NCBI GenBank assembly: GCA_963920705.1
Contig: OY987231.1
Coordinates: 20,499,024 to 20,563,023, forward strand
Length of the DNA: 64,000 bases
Source of the DNA: Odiellus spinosus
Taxonomy: Eukaryota; Arthropoda; Arachnida; Opiliones; Phalangiidae
Direction: 5' to 3'
Shown here in pieces: positions 47,761 to 59,499 of this stretch. The notes below the pieces were generated by a model that was not told the DNA's origin, made no database searches, and saw only the letters and a list, made by a program, of their open reading frames with translations. The position numbers and the translations under genes are program-made. Within the stretch, counting starts at the first letter, position 1; the number at the start of each line of letters is the position of its first letter.

Positions 47761-48237
47761 TTAGGATTGTTCGATTTTATCCGGGCAATCTTTTAACAAA
47801 GTGTCGTCGTCGAGCGATTTGGATTGGCGGTACGCTAAATGATTTCCGTTGGCCATTTTTCCGGGGGACTTGAGACGAGCGGCCGGGACGAGCTTGACCC
47901 CCGTGACGTAACGAGTCTCGACGAAATTATCCCAGTGGCGCAACGTCGTCGTGTAAACTTTATCGACTGTTTTTGGGAAAGCGTAAATAGTTTCGCTGTA
48001 GGTGCGCGCTCTTAGTCTAGGCGACAATTCCACGCACTCTCGATAAATATATTCCCGAGTCTCGGGGCAAAGACTCAAAGAGCTCTCGTAACGCTTGGTC
48101 GCGTATAACTGGTCGTATTCCACCTCCGATTTGAATTGGCGCGATCCCTCGAAAACGAACGACGTGTCGTAGGTCACTTCCAATTTGGGACCGTGTTCGG
48201 TCACTAAGATTTCTTCGTTGAACGATTTCGGAATCAT
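47761..48237 (-). CDS. Unrecognised protein, single ORF or terminal exon
   Basis: A 158-codon frame from ATG at 48237 to a stop at 47761. Its base composition and codon use are richer in G+C than the AT-rich surroundings, which suggests real coding. The protein is hydrophilic, rich in Tyr, Glu, Arg and Thr (for example TYDTSFVFEG, REYIYRECVELSPRLRARTY), has no membrane segment or signal peptide, and ends in an acidic, Lys-containing tail (KSLDDDTLLKDCPDKIEQS). I do not recognise a family. The frame stays open upstream of the ATG to a stop. A pyrimidine-rich stretch ending in TCGGTAG just upstream could be a 3' splice site, so this may be the last exon of a larger gene. Another frame overlapping its stop, down to 47468, is more likely 3' UTR. 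Confidence 0.6.
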   Translation of the reverse strand: MIPKSFNEEILVTEHGPKLEVTYDTSFVFEGSRQFKSEVEYDQLYATKRYESSLSLCPETREYIYRECVELSPRLRARTYSETIYAFPKTVDKVYTTTLRHWDNFVETRYVTGVKLVPAARLKSPGKMANGNHLAYRQSKSLDDDTLLKDCPDKIEQS

Positions 48238-48240
48238 CGT

Positions 48241-49372
48241 GTAGGAAAAAAGTTCTGACCCTAAGGAGCCTACCGAGACAAGGGGTCAGGGTGTCAAGAC
48301 GGGAAAGAGGATAAAAATACCGACCATTTAGAAAAGGGACACATTCTTCTTTTCAACGCGAGCTTCTGTCCAAGAAATCCCTATACTATAGTTAAGACGA
48401 AAGGCTTTAGTAACTCGAAGCGACGTGGCGCCAAAATATTTTTGTTTCTAAAGAGAAATTCCCGAGACAATTCTTTCCTTTCTTTAGAGATTTTTAATTG
48501 TTAAGGAAAGATAAAGGAGTTTACACGGGCTTGAACTTAATGAATGAATTAAAATAATTATAGTTGGAAATCTATTTTTAAACTGGATTTGATTGTCTAG
48601 GAAAACTTTTAGTTTCGATTGATTTTTTTTCTTTAAGGTCATCGGATTTCTTGAACAGAAATGTATTTTGCAAAAAGCCGTGCACTTAAAACCAAGCCAG
48701 CTTTTAAACGAAACAAATTGAAAAAAATAAAATTTACGTACTAATATCATCCATTCTATAGAAAATTGAAATTAAATTCAAAAACAAGTACTAATCTACA
48801 GACAGCTCTCGAGCAACAGCGCGATACTTCCCTCGTAGACTGAGATTCACGCAAAAATGGCAAAAATAAAAATCTGCAATGATGTAAGGGATTTTTACGG
48901 GATGATAAGAGTACGCGAACGTCGTTGATAGAGTTTTATTGCGCGAGTACCGAGCTTTTTTGGAATTCAAACCCACCCTCTTAAAACTCGTTCGTTCCCC
49001 CAAAACCACCCTCAATTTTTAATACGAAAAGCTTTAGAAATGAAAGTTCTAAAAGACTGAGGTGGTATTAGGGGGGGGGGGGGGGAAGGGGTTTAAGTAA
49101 ATCGCTGTGTCGCGCATCCTGTTACTAGAGAGCAGCGTGAGCGGAAAGGCAAACCAGAGCTTGAAGAGAGAGAAAAAATAATTAAAAGTTTTCCTTCTTC
49201 ATCAAATATTCAAATGGTGTCTGAGCCGGTGCTGGTATAGAAATTAGTTTTACGCGCACGTTTGAGTGGGTCGAGATGAGTTTTCTAAAAACATGTAACC
49301 ATAAGTACAATAAGGAGTTTGTACTAAGAAGCCTCTTTGTGAGAAATTCTACTGGAAACGTATTAAAAATCC
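48241..49372. other. Spacer with 15-G run
   Basis: Upstream of the unrecognised gene at 47761-48237. A run of 15 G at 49071-49085 is followed by AAGGGG. No promoter element is convincing. Confidence 0.3.
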
Positions 49373-49957
49373 CTTAAACAATCCCCTAATAAATTAATTT
49401 ACAAACCAATATTAAACTAGAAATAGTCCTGGTCGATTTGCCGGAAATGGGCCCTTGTCTCATAGCCGCGCCGCCATCTTTTTGTAGTAACAGGCTGCCA
49501 GACTATTTCTAATTTTATTTCCCACAAACCAAATTCAAGTTGTTAGTCCAACGCTTCCTATATGATAAAATATAGGAGCCGTTGGTTAGTCTGTCGCTAT
49601 TTTCACACTACAAAAAGATGGCGGACGATCACGTGACAAAAAGTTTTCCCCGCCAAAATTGTCGCGAGGGTCTCTAGACTTCCGGTTTTGGAAATCGACC
49701 AGGACTATAAATTTAAAACTTACCCGGAAAATAGGCTTAGCTGTATTCATTGGGTTCCTGAATTTCATTGGTCCATGACCTTTCAATGCGAAGGAATTCA
49801 AGATCTCTATGAATCCAGCTAGGCCTATTTTCTGGGTAAGTTTTAAATTAATTTCTATGCATAGTTCTTTGTTTTGTAATTTTTTTACTGGTGGATTAGG
49901 CATATTTAAACGATAAGGAATCGATAAAAAAATCCCTTGTTAAGTTGCATTCTGCCT
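49373..49957 (-). mobile_element. TTAA-2-type MITE interrupted by FB282
   Basis: The right end reads TAAGTTGCATTCTGCCT before TTAA. The left end is eroded. The host arm ...ATTAAACTAGAAAT is cut and resumes ATAAATTTAAAACTTACC after the FB282 insertion. Confidence 0.8.
49425..49706 (+). mobile_element. FB282 foldback element copy 3 (282 bp), nested
   Basis: Same length and ends as the copies at 16866 and 21657. Intact TTAA-2 relatives give the empty site CTAGAAATAAATTT, which shows that only the dinucleotide AT (or no bases, if AT is counted as part of the element) is duplicated. Confidence 0.92.
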
Positions 49958-51566
49958 TTAACAACGTAGTTTCGTCGTAAATCTCAACGGATTGACGCAA
50001 CACTTCATAATTCCATGAAAATACTTAGCCTACACAATAATTACGCGCCTAAAACATTTTTTTCCTACATTCGCTTTCTTCACTTACTATTTTCGGTGTT
50101 GTTTATCGGGAGACTGATTGGCTATTGACAGAAACAACAAGAGAATACGTATTGGAGTATAGAACAAGTTAGTACGTCCGCCGATAGGCTAAAGTGACCT
50201 AGTCTCAAGTTTTAACCTTGATAGTATGGGTTGTTTTACACACTTATTTCACAAAAGAGTCCTTATACACAATAAATAAACGTATAAGTTTGCCAGTTAA
50301 GCTCTATATCCGACGAGAAGTCGTCTGTTTATACTCATTTGTCTCACTAACGCGCAACTACTCCAGGCAGTTAATCTCCTAATGTATTCATAAGAATCGA
50401 ATTTAATTTAAAAATATCTACACTCTGCCAAGGAATGGAAACTGACACTAAAAACACCTTTGGGTTTAGATTGCCTCAATACATCCGGTGAAAATTAAGT
50501 GTTAGAAAGAGGCCTGTTTTTCTTTTTTCTATTTTTTGGATTTAAAAATTGACATGGTGTTGGCCCTCGGCGGGACCACTTCCAAATATTTGACGTAATC
50601 ATTCTTAATTATAGTTTTAGTTAGAGACTATAACTACAGGTATATAATTAAAAATACATTTTTTTAAGATCGAATTATAAGTTTTAGTTGTTTTACGAAA
50701 TCTACATCAAAATGGAAAAAAGTTAACCCTAATACAGCTTTAACAAAGAGTGAGAGATGATTATTTAGAACCAATAATATTACGTTATGTTCCATTTGAA
50801 ATTGCCAATCTAGAAGCTACCGGATGTAAGTCAGTAGCGCGTCTGTTTTTATCATACAAAGAAAGATATAGTTTCCATTCCTTAGCTATATTTTCTTTGG
50901 TGGAATAGTGGTTGATAGTGAAAAATATTTCTTGTCATGGGATTAAGACATACTTATATGCTAAATTTTTGTACTTATGACGCGTTTCCTTCATACCAGA
51001 CTTTTGAAAAGGGGGAAAATGGGCGAACTTTCGTGAACTTTTAAAATAGCTTTCTCCGAAATCACCTTTCAGAACGTGCGTTATATGATGAAACTAGTTT
51101 TCTCCTTACAAAGTTCTATGCTAGCGTTAATAATCCTTACATAGTTTTAGGGAACCGTCCCGAATTCTGAAGCGTGCCTAATTCGATTTACATCATGCGT
51201 GGGTTAAAATATATTATCGCGTGATGTTATATTTTAATTATCAAAAGGGATCGTGTATTCTTTTGTTTTAAATTTGACCATTAATCACGTGTACAGATGA
51301 AACTAAACCTTAAAAGAGGGCATTAAATTTTAAGATTAAGCTGTCAGAAGAGACCCGGCCGGGTGTGTTACGTCATGCTCTCGGTTATCCCGACATAATG
51401 GAAAATGTCGTTTAACCATTCCCGTAAAATCTGTACACCTACTATACGATGACGCATTCAAATCACTCCCAAAAAACAGTCTCCGAAACCTCAAAATCGC
51501 TTTAAATTCCGACAACAATAATGGCAAGTGTCTGACTCCTCGCTGTTCAAGTGTACAACGAATTAG
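49958..51566. other. Unassigned spacer
   Basis: AT-rich; no supported gene or repeat. Confidence 0.3.
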
Positions 51567-51936
51567 AATGATTTTTTATCGATTCCTTATTGTTTAAGTA
51601 GGCCTAATCCACTAGTGAAACAATTTACATATATTAAACTAGAAATAAGTTTAAAACTTACCCCCAAAATAGGCTTAGCGGGATTCATGGAGATCCTGAT
51701 TTCCTCGCGTGTAAGATATAGCGACCAATCGAATGCGATTGTAAGTCTCGTGGAGATCTCGCCTTACACGGAGGTAATTCAGGATCTCCATAAATCCCGC
51801 TAAGCCTATTTTGATGGTAAGTTTAAAATTTATTTCTACTGGTTTAATATTTGTTTTGTAAACTTTTTATAGATGGATTAGTCCTATTTAAACGACAGGG
51901 AATCGATAAAAAATCACATTAGGTTGCATTCTCCCT
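51567..51936 (-). mobile_element. TTAA-2 MITE, left end truncated
   Basis: From ATGATTTTTTATCGATTCC to AGGTTGCATTCTCCCT followed by TTAA. The terminal AGGGAG of the left arm is missing. Central block orientated as at 39993. Confidence 0.85.
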
Positions 51937-52596
51937 TTAAGTAAAATATATAATTAAATTACACGACTACGTGTTTCTATCGTTCACTGGTTACATTCCA
52001 CCAAAGTTAAAGAAAGCAAGCGTATGTAGTTCTCATAATTTAGAAAGAAGATGGGATACAAATAAGGACACAATGAACTCAATTTACTTCAAGACCACGA
52101 AGTAAACATTGAAAAGCCTGAGGTTAAATAGCGTAATAAAGGGTCCACGTATGCAGCGCTTATTAACCCGAAGAATTTCCTGCGCACTTTCCTTGAACTT
52201 TTCTTATAAATCTAATATTTCTTATCTACGTTAATACAATCTTTATTTTAATTCCCGTGATTAGGGCCCTAATACGTTTATATAGTAAGTATATAGCAAG
52301 AAAACTCTTCGTGTCCCACATACTCATCATTCGCTTTCAGTTTTATATCGAGGGGAGCTAAGACCGGTTTCCAGATTAACAAATTCCTTTCCAACCAACC
52401 GTTATAAATTCCATTTAGCCCAATTCCAAGCTCTAGAGACTAGCTATAAAATTAACATTAAGGACCTAATTGCCTCGAAAATCGCTCAGTTATAGGAGCT
52501 ACTTAGCGTATCGCGATTAACCACTCGTTGGGAAAGAGTTGATCTGGGGGATGGTTATATATATAAAATAATGAAGAGTAATAATAAATAGTATAC

Positions 52597-52871
52597 CTGC
52601 GGAAAGCGTGGAGTGTTGCCTTCTGGTGGAACGTTTCCTCTTGAGTTTGACCGGGCTAGCGGGTAACGAAGTTGATCCGGCTTTGGAAGAGGCCTCGGTG
52701 TGACGTAAAGAGTGACGTAAAGCGACATCCTCACCCGGAGAGCCGACGCTGCCTTCCATGCAGCCGAATTCCCGGCCGCTCCCGACCAACGATCTGGCTC
52801 TACTGGTTTTGTCGACCCTGAACGCCCGAATTCGGGCTTTCCCTTCTAGTTCCGATTTTCTCAAGCTCAAG
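52597..52871 (-). CDS. Probable internal exon of an unrecognised basic, Ser/Arg-rich protein
   Basis: An open stretch with coding-like, G+C-richer composition, bounded at the 3' side by a good donor (CCGCAG|GTATAC; last exon base 52597) and at the 5' side by a plausible acceptor (CTTCTGCCGAG; first exon base 52871). It has no in-frame ATG near its start, so it is probably internal. The peptide is hydrophilic, with SRARSLVGSGREFGCMEGSV in the middle and a basic cluster near the end, PVKLKRKRSTRRQHS, that could act as a nuclear-localisation or phosphorylation-rich linker. I do not recognise the protein and could not find partner exons. Confidence 0.45.
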
Positions 52872-53809
52872 CTCGGCAGAAGGGAGTTATTTCCAATTTT
52901 CGCCGTTACGCGGAGCTAGTTCTTACTGTTATTCTTTTTCACCGTTTCGCAACCTCGCTGCGAAAACGTTATAACTTAATTTCATCGAATATTTCTCGAA
53001 TAATCTCAAACCGGCGTATTGCGAAGCTATAAATATACTCAAAAGGAAAATTGTAAAGTTTTGGTCATTTTTGGGCCCCGTCCAAAAAATTCTTTGCTGA
53101 ACTGCACCATGATTGCAATCGATGGAAACATTGGTATTAAGAAATATGTTCTTAATACGAGGGACCTTTACTGGGGGCGATTTCTGGCAAAGCATTAATT
53201 GATAGGCACCTTCTACGTGATATGAGTTTGAATCCTTTACAATAATTTAATTCAAAGTTCCCGCGAAAATATTCGAGCCGTTGAACTTTGTTGAGAGTGA
53301 AAATCTCTCTTAGGGGAGGGTTTCATCCAATATTATTATCCTAACTTTCCAATATTTGATATACCGTTAGAAAGGACTAATTAGTCCCATTTAGTAAGCA
53401 GTTTTTCATAGTAATTTATTTCCATTCCAAGCTTATAACTTAAAGAATTAAGTCACGAATGAGAAATCGAACGAACTCGTTTAAAACGTTATAAGCATTT
53501 TTGTGCATTAATAAACAACGCCTCGTCATATACACACCATATTACGTCATAGCACACCCTTTCTCATTGGCTACGCGTATGAACTGCCAAATTTGGCAAT
53601 ATTATCAATCAAATTCCAAAATGTGTGGATGACCTAGCTCCATTTAGTTGAGTTCAGGGTTAAATCGGATTAAATTGGACAGAATGTGTTAGGAGTTATG
53701 GTATAGCTAATCAGCGGTTAGTGAAGAATCAGTTCATAATTTAATTTAACAAAGCTTATTGCGTTAATACAGGTTTTCTACGTTTTATATAATATAATAA
53801 TAATTTTAT
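52872..53809. other. Unassigned spacer
   Basis: A frame at 52929-53195 (minus) has no family or splice support. GGAGGGTTTCATCC at about 53317-53330 resembles a piece of an M7-A arm, probably by chance. Confidence 0.3.
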
Positions 53810-53816
53810 ATAATAT

Positions 53817-54153
53817 CAGAAGCCGATGAAGCCCTCCTTTGAAGTCTACTACTCCAATGTTCCATATAGCGCTCCTCTCTGTATGGGTAAAATTCCCAAT
53901 TTTACGAGTTAGAAGGGGTCCTACTTCATCCCCCCTGTCTACTGAAAATTGGAAATTCTCTCTCTCCACAAACGACGACGTTTTTTGGACGAACTCCAAG
54001 GCTGCTAGAGATATTCGCTCGACGAGCTTCCGCTCCGAAAACATCTACCGTTAGGAGGCGTACGGATCGCGCCTTTTGAGAATAACCCATACAGAGAGGG
54101 GTAGACAAGACCCGGGAGTAATAGACTTCAAAGGAGGGTTTCATCGGCTTCTG
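53817..54153 (-). mobile_element. MITE family M7-A copy 10 (337 bp)
   Basis: Target duplication ATAATAT (53810-53816, 54154-54160). Shares the GAGTTAGAAGGGGTCC variant with copies 2 and 11. Confidence 0.93.
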
Positions 54154-54160
54154 ATAATAT

Positions 54161-55290
54161 ATATAGTAATAGAGTGATTCCGGATGAAGTGTGTAAGGTA
54201 ATTACACGTAGATGTACGCGTTCTACGTCGATTTGAACCTCAAAACGTTTTTTTTCCTAGTTACAATTTATTTGCACTGAATGTACAACTCGTTATACGT
54301 CACCTTTATTTTATCCGGAGGCCTTTTTTATATGAAATGAAAACGAAAACACTGATGCTAGCCTGCTAGTGCTAGCCTAGAATACGGACGAATGGGCAGA
54401 GATATTTCCGTGGCTGTAGGGCTGCTATAGTATATATTGTTTCATATAGTCCCTTAAAAAAATATATGAACGTTTCGAAATACACGGGAATTTCTTATCA
54501 TTGCGGATTCTACAAAGTATGACGATATATATATTTTGCAGGGAAGTAACTCTTATAACGATAAAATATTTTTTTTTTCATTTTTACCGGCGAGATATGA
54601 GGTCTCACCTCTACTTTTTCTCGCTTAATATTTAAACGAGACCCATTTTCGCCATACGACGACGTGTTTGTTAGTAATGAAAAAATGAAAAAACTATTTA
54701 TTTTTACTGCCCTTTTACTATTTGGCCTATATTTACATTCATGCTTTATTAAGTATAATTTCTTTCAAGGGAGTGTGAATATAGACGATTGTTTTAAAGG
54801 TATATAAGACACTGATATTGAGTTAATTTTAAAATATTTATACTGATAAAATATACGTAAAACCGTATCATAACTCACCAAAGGTCTTGCGGAAAACTTC
54901 CTATTTAATTATTAAAGTCGCGAACTAAAGTAGCTAAGCCTAAATCTAGTTCGAATAAATTTTAGACTTGAAAAATTTCTCCAGAAAAGTTAGTTGCTGA
55001 TACCAATGCAATATTGCGTAAAAATGACGGTTGCAACTAATTTTACACTAAAGCCAACACTATTTCCTCTCTTTTAAATCACGCGTCATTTCAAAGACGA
55101 ACTTTTAATTGGCATCGGTACTTGACGTCCTTTTGAAATAAATCTGAAAATTCTTCGAGCCTAATTTCGTAATTTTGTCAATTAACCGCGAATTACTACG
55201 AAACCTTTGGCGAGTTTTGAGAATGGTTTTATGCATATTTTAACCGTCTACATCGATTAAAAATTACTTGTTGCCAGAGTCTAGTATTCA
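54161..55290. other. Unassigned spacer
   Basis: AT-rich; nothing recognised. Confidence 0.3.
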
Positions 55291-55297
55291 TTTAGAC

Positions 55298-55714
55298 CAG
55301 AGGTATATAATAACCCCCTTCGGGGGGAAGTATGAAAGCCCCTATACTACCAATGCTAAAAATTACGAACAACGAGAGCCCGCTGCTGACTATCTAGGCC
55401 ACTAGCTCGCGCTGGATTTCTCAATGTCGCTACTCTAGTAAATGGTCTTTGTATAAACAAGACGGCTCGATTTGTGTTTAGAACTTCCTGTCTCGGGAGT
55501 CAGGCTGTCTGTTAAAATGGAGTCGAAGGTTGACTTCAGCTCGCGAGTTCCGGAAGTGTGCGTAGGTAATATTTAGTGAGGTTCAAAATGGTGTAACTAT
55601 TTTTGGGAGTAAAGCGGTGTGTCGATCCGCCGCGATTTACGCCGGGCACTTGTTGTTTGTCGATTTTGCCTACCTTTCATACTTCCCCCCGAAGGGGGTT
55701 ATTATATACCTCTG
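55298..55714 (-). mobile_element. MITE family M7-B copy 3 (417 bp)
   Basis: Target duplication TTTAGAC (55291-55297, 55715-55721). Same orientation as copy 2. Confidence 0.93.
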
Positions 55715-56323
55715 TTTAGACTAATTATTAGACTTTGGATAATATTATAATATTCAGGAAGTATCTGTGAATCGGTTAATATAAAAATGACGCACTTCTT
55801 TTGTTGATTGTTGCCAAATCAGAATTCTTTTAGATTTTTGCACATATCAGCCACACTGGAAATAAGTCTAATTTTTAGAAGAAGAATCCATTCTTCCTTT
55901 AAGAACTGAAATCAATCAGAGAGAGTGAATATAGTCGGAAAATTTTGGAAAGATATAGTATGGGAGAAAAACTCTTCACTTTCTTTGATTTAGTGAGGTT
56001 TGCATCCGTGTTTTTTTACGTAGTAAACTTATAGTGCATGGCATAAAGTTTTTACTACAACTAGAGAGTGGTACGTTAATCCGAGGATTTTAAATTTACA
56101 GTTTCTGTATAGTCATTACTTATTCGAAGTGGAGAAAAGAGAGAGAAAAAAAAAAGTACTTTCTTTTAGCTTTTGGAAACTTTATACCAATATGCGTGAA
56201 ATATATATTTTATTTTTGGGATTTTTACGTCGAAAACCTATCGATTTTTACATCAGCTTCTACAACTATGCTTAGAATCCAAAAAAAAATCAGATTGAGA
56301 TTTCAGGATGCATTAAACTATAT

Positions 56324-56639
56324 CAAGAATCCATTCAGGTTCCATAAGAATATGGGAGCATAGCTTTAGCCTCTGGTACCATCTTCCCAAACTTTGTAAC
56401 AAAAGTTCGTCCGCAATTTTCCCAACATTTGTACGCTTAGATCTTTTTTCGGTCGGCTCCCTTTTTATTACCCAAAATATTATGTCAAGGTCGTTAGTGA
56501 CGTGGGTTAATAATAGATGTCAGGAGCGATTTACTTGAAAAATCGATTCGAAGCGGACGAACTTTTGCTACAAAGTTTGGGAGGATGGTTATTGAATCGC
56601 GGCCCTCCCATATTCTTATGGAACCTGAATGAATTCTTG
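56324..56639 (+). mobile_element. MITE family M7-D copy 2 (316 bp)
   Basis: Target duplication ACTATAT (56317-56323, 56640-56646). Nearly identical to the copy at 5549, over 50 kb away. Confidence 0.93.
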
Positions 56640-56646
56640 ACTATAT

Positions 56647-57729
56647 AGAAAGCATATTTCTGTAACTTTTCGGGTCATCGGGTCAATACTAAGCTCGTGT
56701 TACTATCGCTAGACCCAAAGGGAGGTCCCGACTGTTAGCCCAAAAAATTTACAAAGATTTTCTTCAGAAATTCACTTCAAAATGAGTGAAGGGTTATAAG
56801 GATATTTATTATATCTCATCATTTTTATCAGCTATTGATCGGGGTTTCCAATAAACTCCCTAAGGAACATAAATCATTTTAACCTTAGGTTTTTTTTTTT
56901 TTTTTATTTATTTCTATTTTATATATACTGTATAAGAATATAAGAAGGAGTTAAGTTATAGATTTGTTTTAGCTGCTGTACGTTTCACCATTGTTTTTGT
57001 CAGAGCTCTAACGTGAGCGAGTAAAAAGACACGTAAATCCCGTATATTTCTGGTTATCCGAAGACGATAGGGCTCGGAGTTGCTCGGGGATAAAAGCCCC
57101 TTTTCCCGATAAATCACTGAAAATCGAGCAGAAATACGCGAAACAAAAACAGAACGCCAAAAATACGAACCTTTCTCTATATATATTGTCAGTATTTACG
57201 CGAATGCTATTTACAGCTAGGTTTTGAGTGATAGCGCTATGCCCCTGGTCAGATTCGCGGGTCTTTATGCCGCTAGTCTAAATACGTCACGCCGATATCG
57301 AGTTTATATATTTACTCTCAGTCGTGGAGATGGCCTGCCCCCGCCCTGCCCTCTCCTCGGTTCTTGGGCGGTCACCTATTGAATAGAGCAAAAAGGTGTC
57401 TTTAATATTGATCTCTTATGCCTCCGAATATTCAATAAAGACTGGCGTCAAAAAAAAAAAAAAAGTAAGCGGAGTTCTTGGAAGCCCTTCTTCTACTAAC
57501 AAATCAATTCTCTGGCGTGTAACAGTGTTGAAGACTCTTAACAATCTAAACCTTTCGTTTCCTGTTTATCGGTTGGTTGCTCTGGTGACTACAATGTTTT
57601 GCAACTTTTTTCTTAGCTGGAAGAGATGTCTGGGTTGGATATTATTATCCTCACGTTGTCCAAACTTCGAAAGATATGACATATAAGAACAGCCTTACAA
57701 ATTTTGATTATAATAACGATTAGATTATT
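56647..57729. other. Unassigned spacer
   Basis: A GAGTTTATATATTTACTCTC stretch near 57300 is followed by C-rich sequence. The frame at 57396-57686 has no support. Nothing else recognised. Confidence 0.3.
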
Positions 57730-57737
57730 GTTTGTAG

Positions 57738-58030
57738 CAGGCTGGGAAATAAGGCGGTTTTACTGGACAAAAGTCCAGTTTAAAAATTAGCTGGGCCAGT
57801 TTAAAAATTAAATGCTAGGGGGTCTACTGGCCTTGTGGCCAGTTAATTAATTCCAAAATTTTGTTTTGTTTCTTAGCCTACGTCATAGTGACGTCATAGT
57901 CCTACGTCATAATGACAGATTGTCAAGCTCATGAAAATTGTTACTGGCCAATGTCCAGTTTTTTAATAAAACTGCTTAGGCTCTACTGGCCACAAGTCCA
58001 GTTTAAAAATAATCCTTATTTCCCAGCCTG
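57738..58030 (+). mobile_element. hAT-like MITE (293 bp)
   Basis: Ends CAGGCTGGGAAATAAGG...CCTTATTTCCCAGCCTG. Perfect 8-bp duplication GTTTGTAG (57730-57737, 58031-58038), the hAT hallmark. Internal repeated palindromes GGACAAAAGTCC and GGCC(A)...GTCCAG. Confidence 0.92.
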
Positions 58031-58140
58031 GTTTGTAGCTAAAAATGGAACAGCTTTTGAATTTATTTTCGGAATCACCGTGAAAAAAAATTTATATAAT
58101 ATAACAAAATCAAACCTCAATTTTTAGAAATTATAATTTA

Positions 58141-58488
58141 CTAAAACAGTACATACATGACCAATTGAGAAACGATAGTTATAAAAATGGCAATTTTAGC
58201 CAACCACCATCCAGTAAATGAACTCTTCCCCCATATTCCCGGGAAACCATTAACCTCGGGGCGCAGTTAAATATATTCCTCGCGAAGTACAAAGGATTCA
58301 CCAAATTAATAATGACATCAAGGGTAAAAAAAAATGCACCCCAGCTTCTTATTATAGGAGAGAGCCGCACGGTACAAAAGAAAAATCATCTAAGGAATTT
58401 TGCGAGCCAATTTTCTTAAAAGACTTACTTTTTTTTTTTGGCCTTCTTGGCTTTTGTTCTTTGCACCGGATCGTTGCGAGTTAGCCAT
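58141..58488 (-). CDS. Two-exon small single-pass membrane protein, 57 residues (model)
   Basis: Exon 1 is 58488-58429, starting ATGG: a polar, basic leader MANSQRSGAKNKSQEGQKKK ending exactly at the strong donor AAA|GTAAGT. Exon 2 is 58254-58141, after an acceptor ending CGCCCCGAG, and stays in phase 0: it starts VNGFPGIWGKSSFTGWW, continues into a hydrophobic segment of about 20 residues (LAKIAIFITIVSQLVMYVLF) and stops at 58143-58141. The intron is 174 bp. The layout, a Lys-rich cytosolic head and a C-terminal anchor, suggests a small ER or other membrane protein. I do not recognise the family. The intron phase, donor and hydrophobic tail agree, but the acceptor is only moderate and extra exons are possible. 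Confidence 0.5.
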
Positions 58489-59347
58489 CAGGTATATGAA
58501 GGTACTGCAGAGAAGAACTATACTTTTCCCGTGATTAGTTTGGGCCCTGATTCATTATAATTTTTTTTAAAGGGTGACACACGTACGGCTTCCAAAAAAA
58601 AAACCAAATATAGAAATCATGCAACGCTTAATTTACAATGTCCGTACGTACTTACAAATAGAAAGATACGGGAAATTTTGCTAGGAATGGCTCATGCTTT
58701 CCTAAAAATCAATGAAATTAAGAAATTGGCGAGCTTGGTTCGAAAGATAGGTACAATTCTAATGGGGCGATAATTTGCCACTTCTCTTTTTCTATAAAAA
58801 AATCGCTTGTTAGGTTGCATTCACCTTTTAAAGGCCCAGTTAACTCTCCTTACTTTCTTCTATACATTCATTTTAATAGGTTTGGATTAAATTTATTTTT
58901 CCGCGTGTTACCCTTTAATTTTGAGAAAGTGTATGTACCACCACTCCGAGGAAAATCGTAATCAACTCGAGAGTAGCTGTTGAAAATTTTCCAATTAAAG
59001 TAATAATATAGAACACGGAGAAAGGGAGGATTCCTCATTCCTGAACTTTAAGATTATCGACATTGTTAACAACTGAGTAGGTTTAAAAGTAAGATTTAAA
59101 AGATGAAATACGTGACTTTACAGGCAAGGTTTTATTTCATTTAAATGATCAAAATGCTTAAGTATAAGGTTAGGTTAGTTTTTAGCGCAATCATTTGAAA
59201 ATTGATCAAGCCTTGACTATCTATTTGTAGTTGACACGTCATCTTTTAAACTATATTCTTAATTTTAGAAAGATTAACTTAGGTGTGAATAAGCAGAATT
59301 AAATTAACCCTATTTATTTTCTATTAAAACATCAAAAAGACCCGTAA
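58489..59347. other. Spacer upstream of the small membrane-protein model
   Basis: 58793-58829 (AAAAAATCGCTTGTTAGGTTGCATTC in part) is an eroded TTAA-2 end. Nothing else recognised. Confidence 0.35.
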
Positions 59348-59349
59348 TA

Positions 59350-59499
59350 CCCTTTTCAGACGAGGCGTAACTAGCCGGTTTAATCAGATTTAACCATGGT
59401 TTATTCAAAATTAACCGAGGTTTATTGAACTGAAAAGGCTATGTAAACCTTGGTTAAATCTGATTAAACCACGGCTAATTACGCCTCGTCTGAAGAGGG
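59350..59499 (+). mobile_element. TA-flanked MITE (150 bp)
   Basis: Arms CCCTTTTCAGACGAGGCG and CGCCTCGTCTGAAGAGGG, continuing inward (GGTTTAATCAGATTTAACCA). Flanked by TA on both sides (59348-59349, 59500-59501), as for Tc1/mariner-type insertion. Confidence 0.8.

Noticed and set aside
47468-47761. 97-codon frame starting inside the stop of the 47761-48237 frame
   Set aside because: Overlap and composition suggest 3' UTR; Leu/Phe-rich peptide with no family signal.
52929-53195. 88-codon minus-strand frame
   Set aside because: Non-ATG-dependent, no family or splice support.
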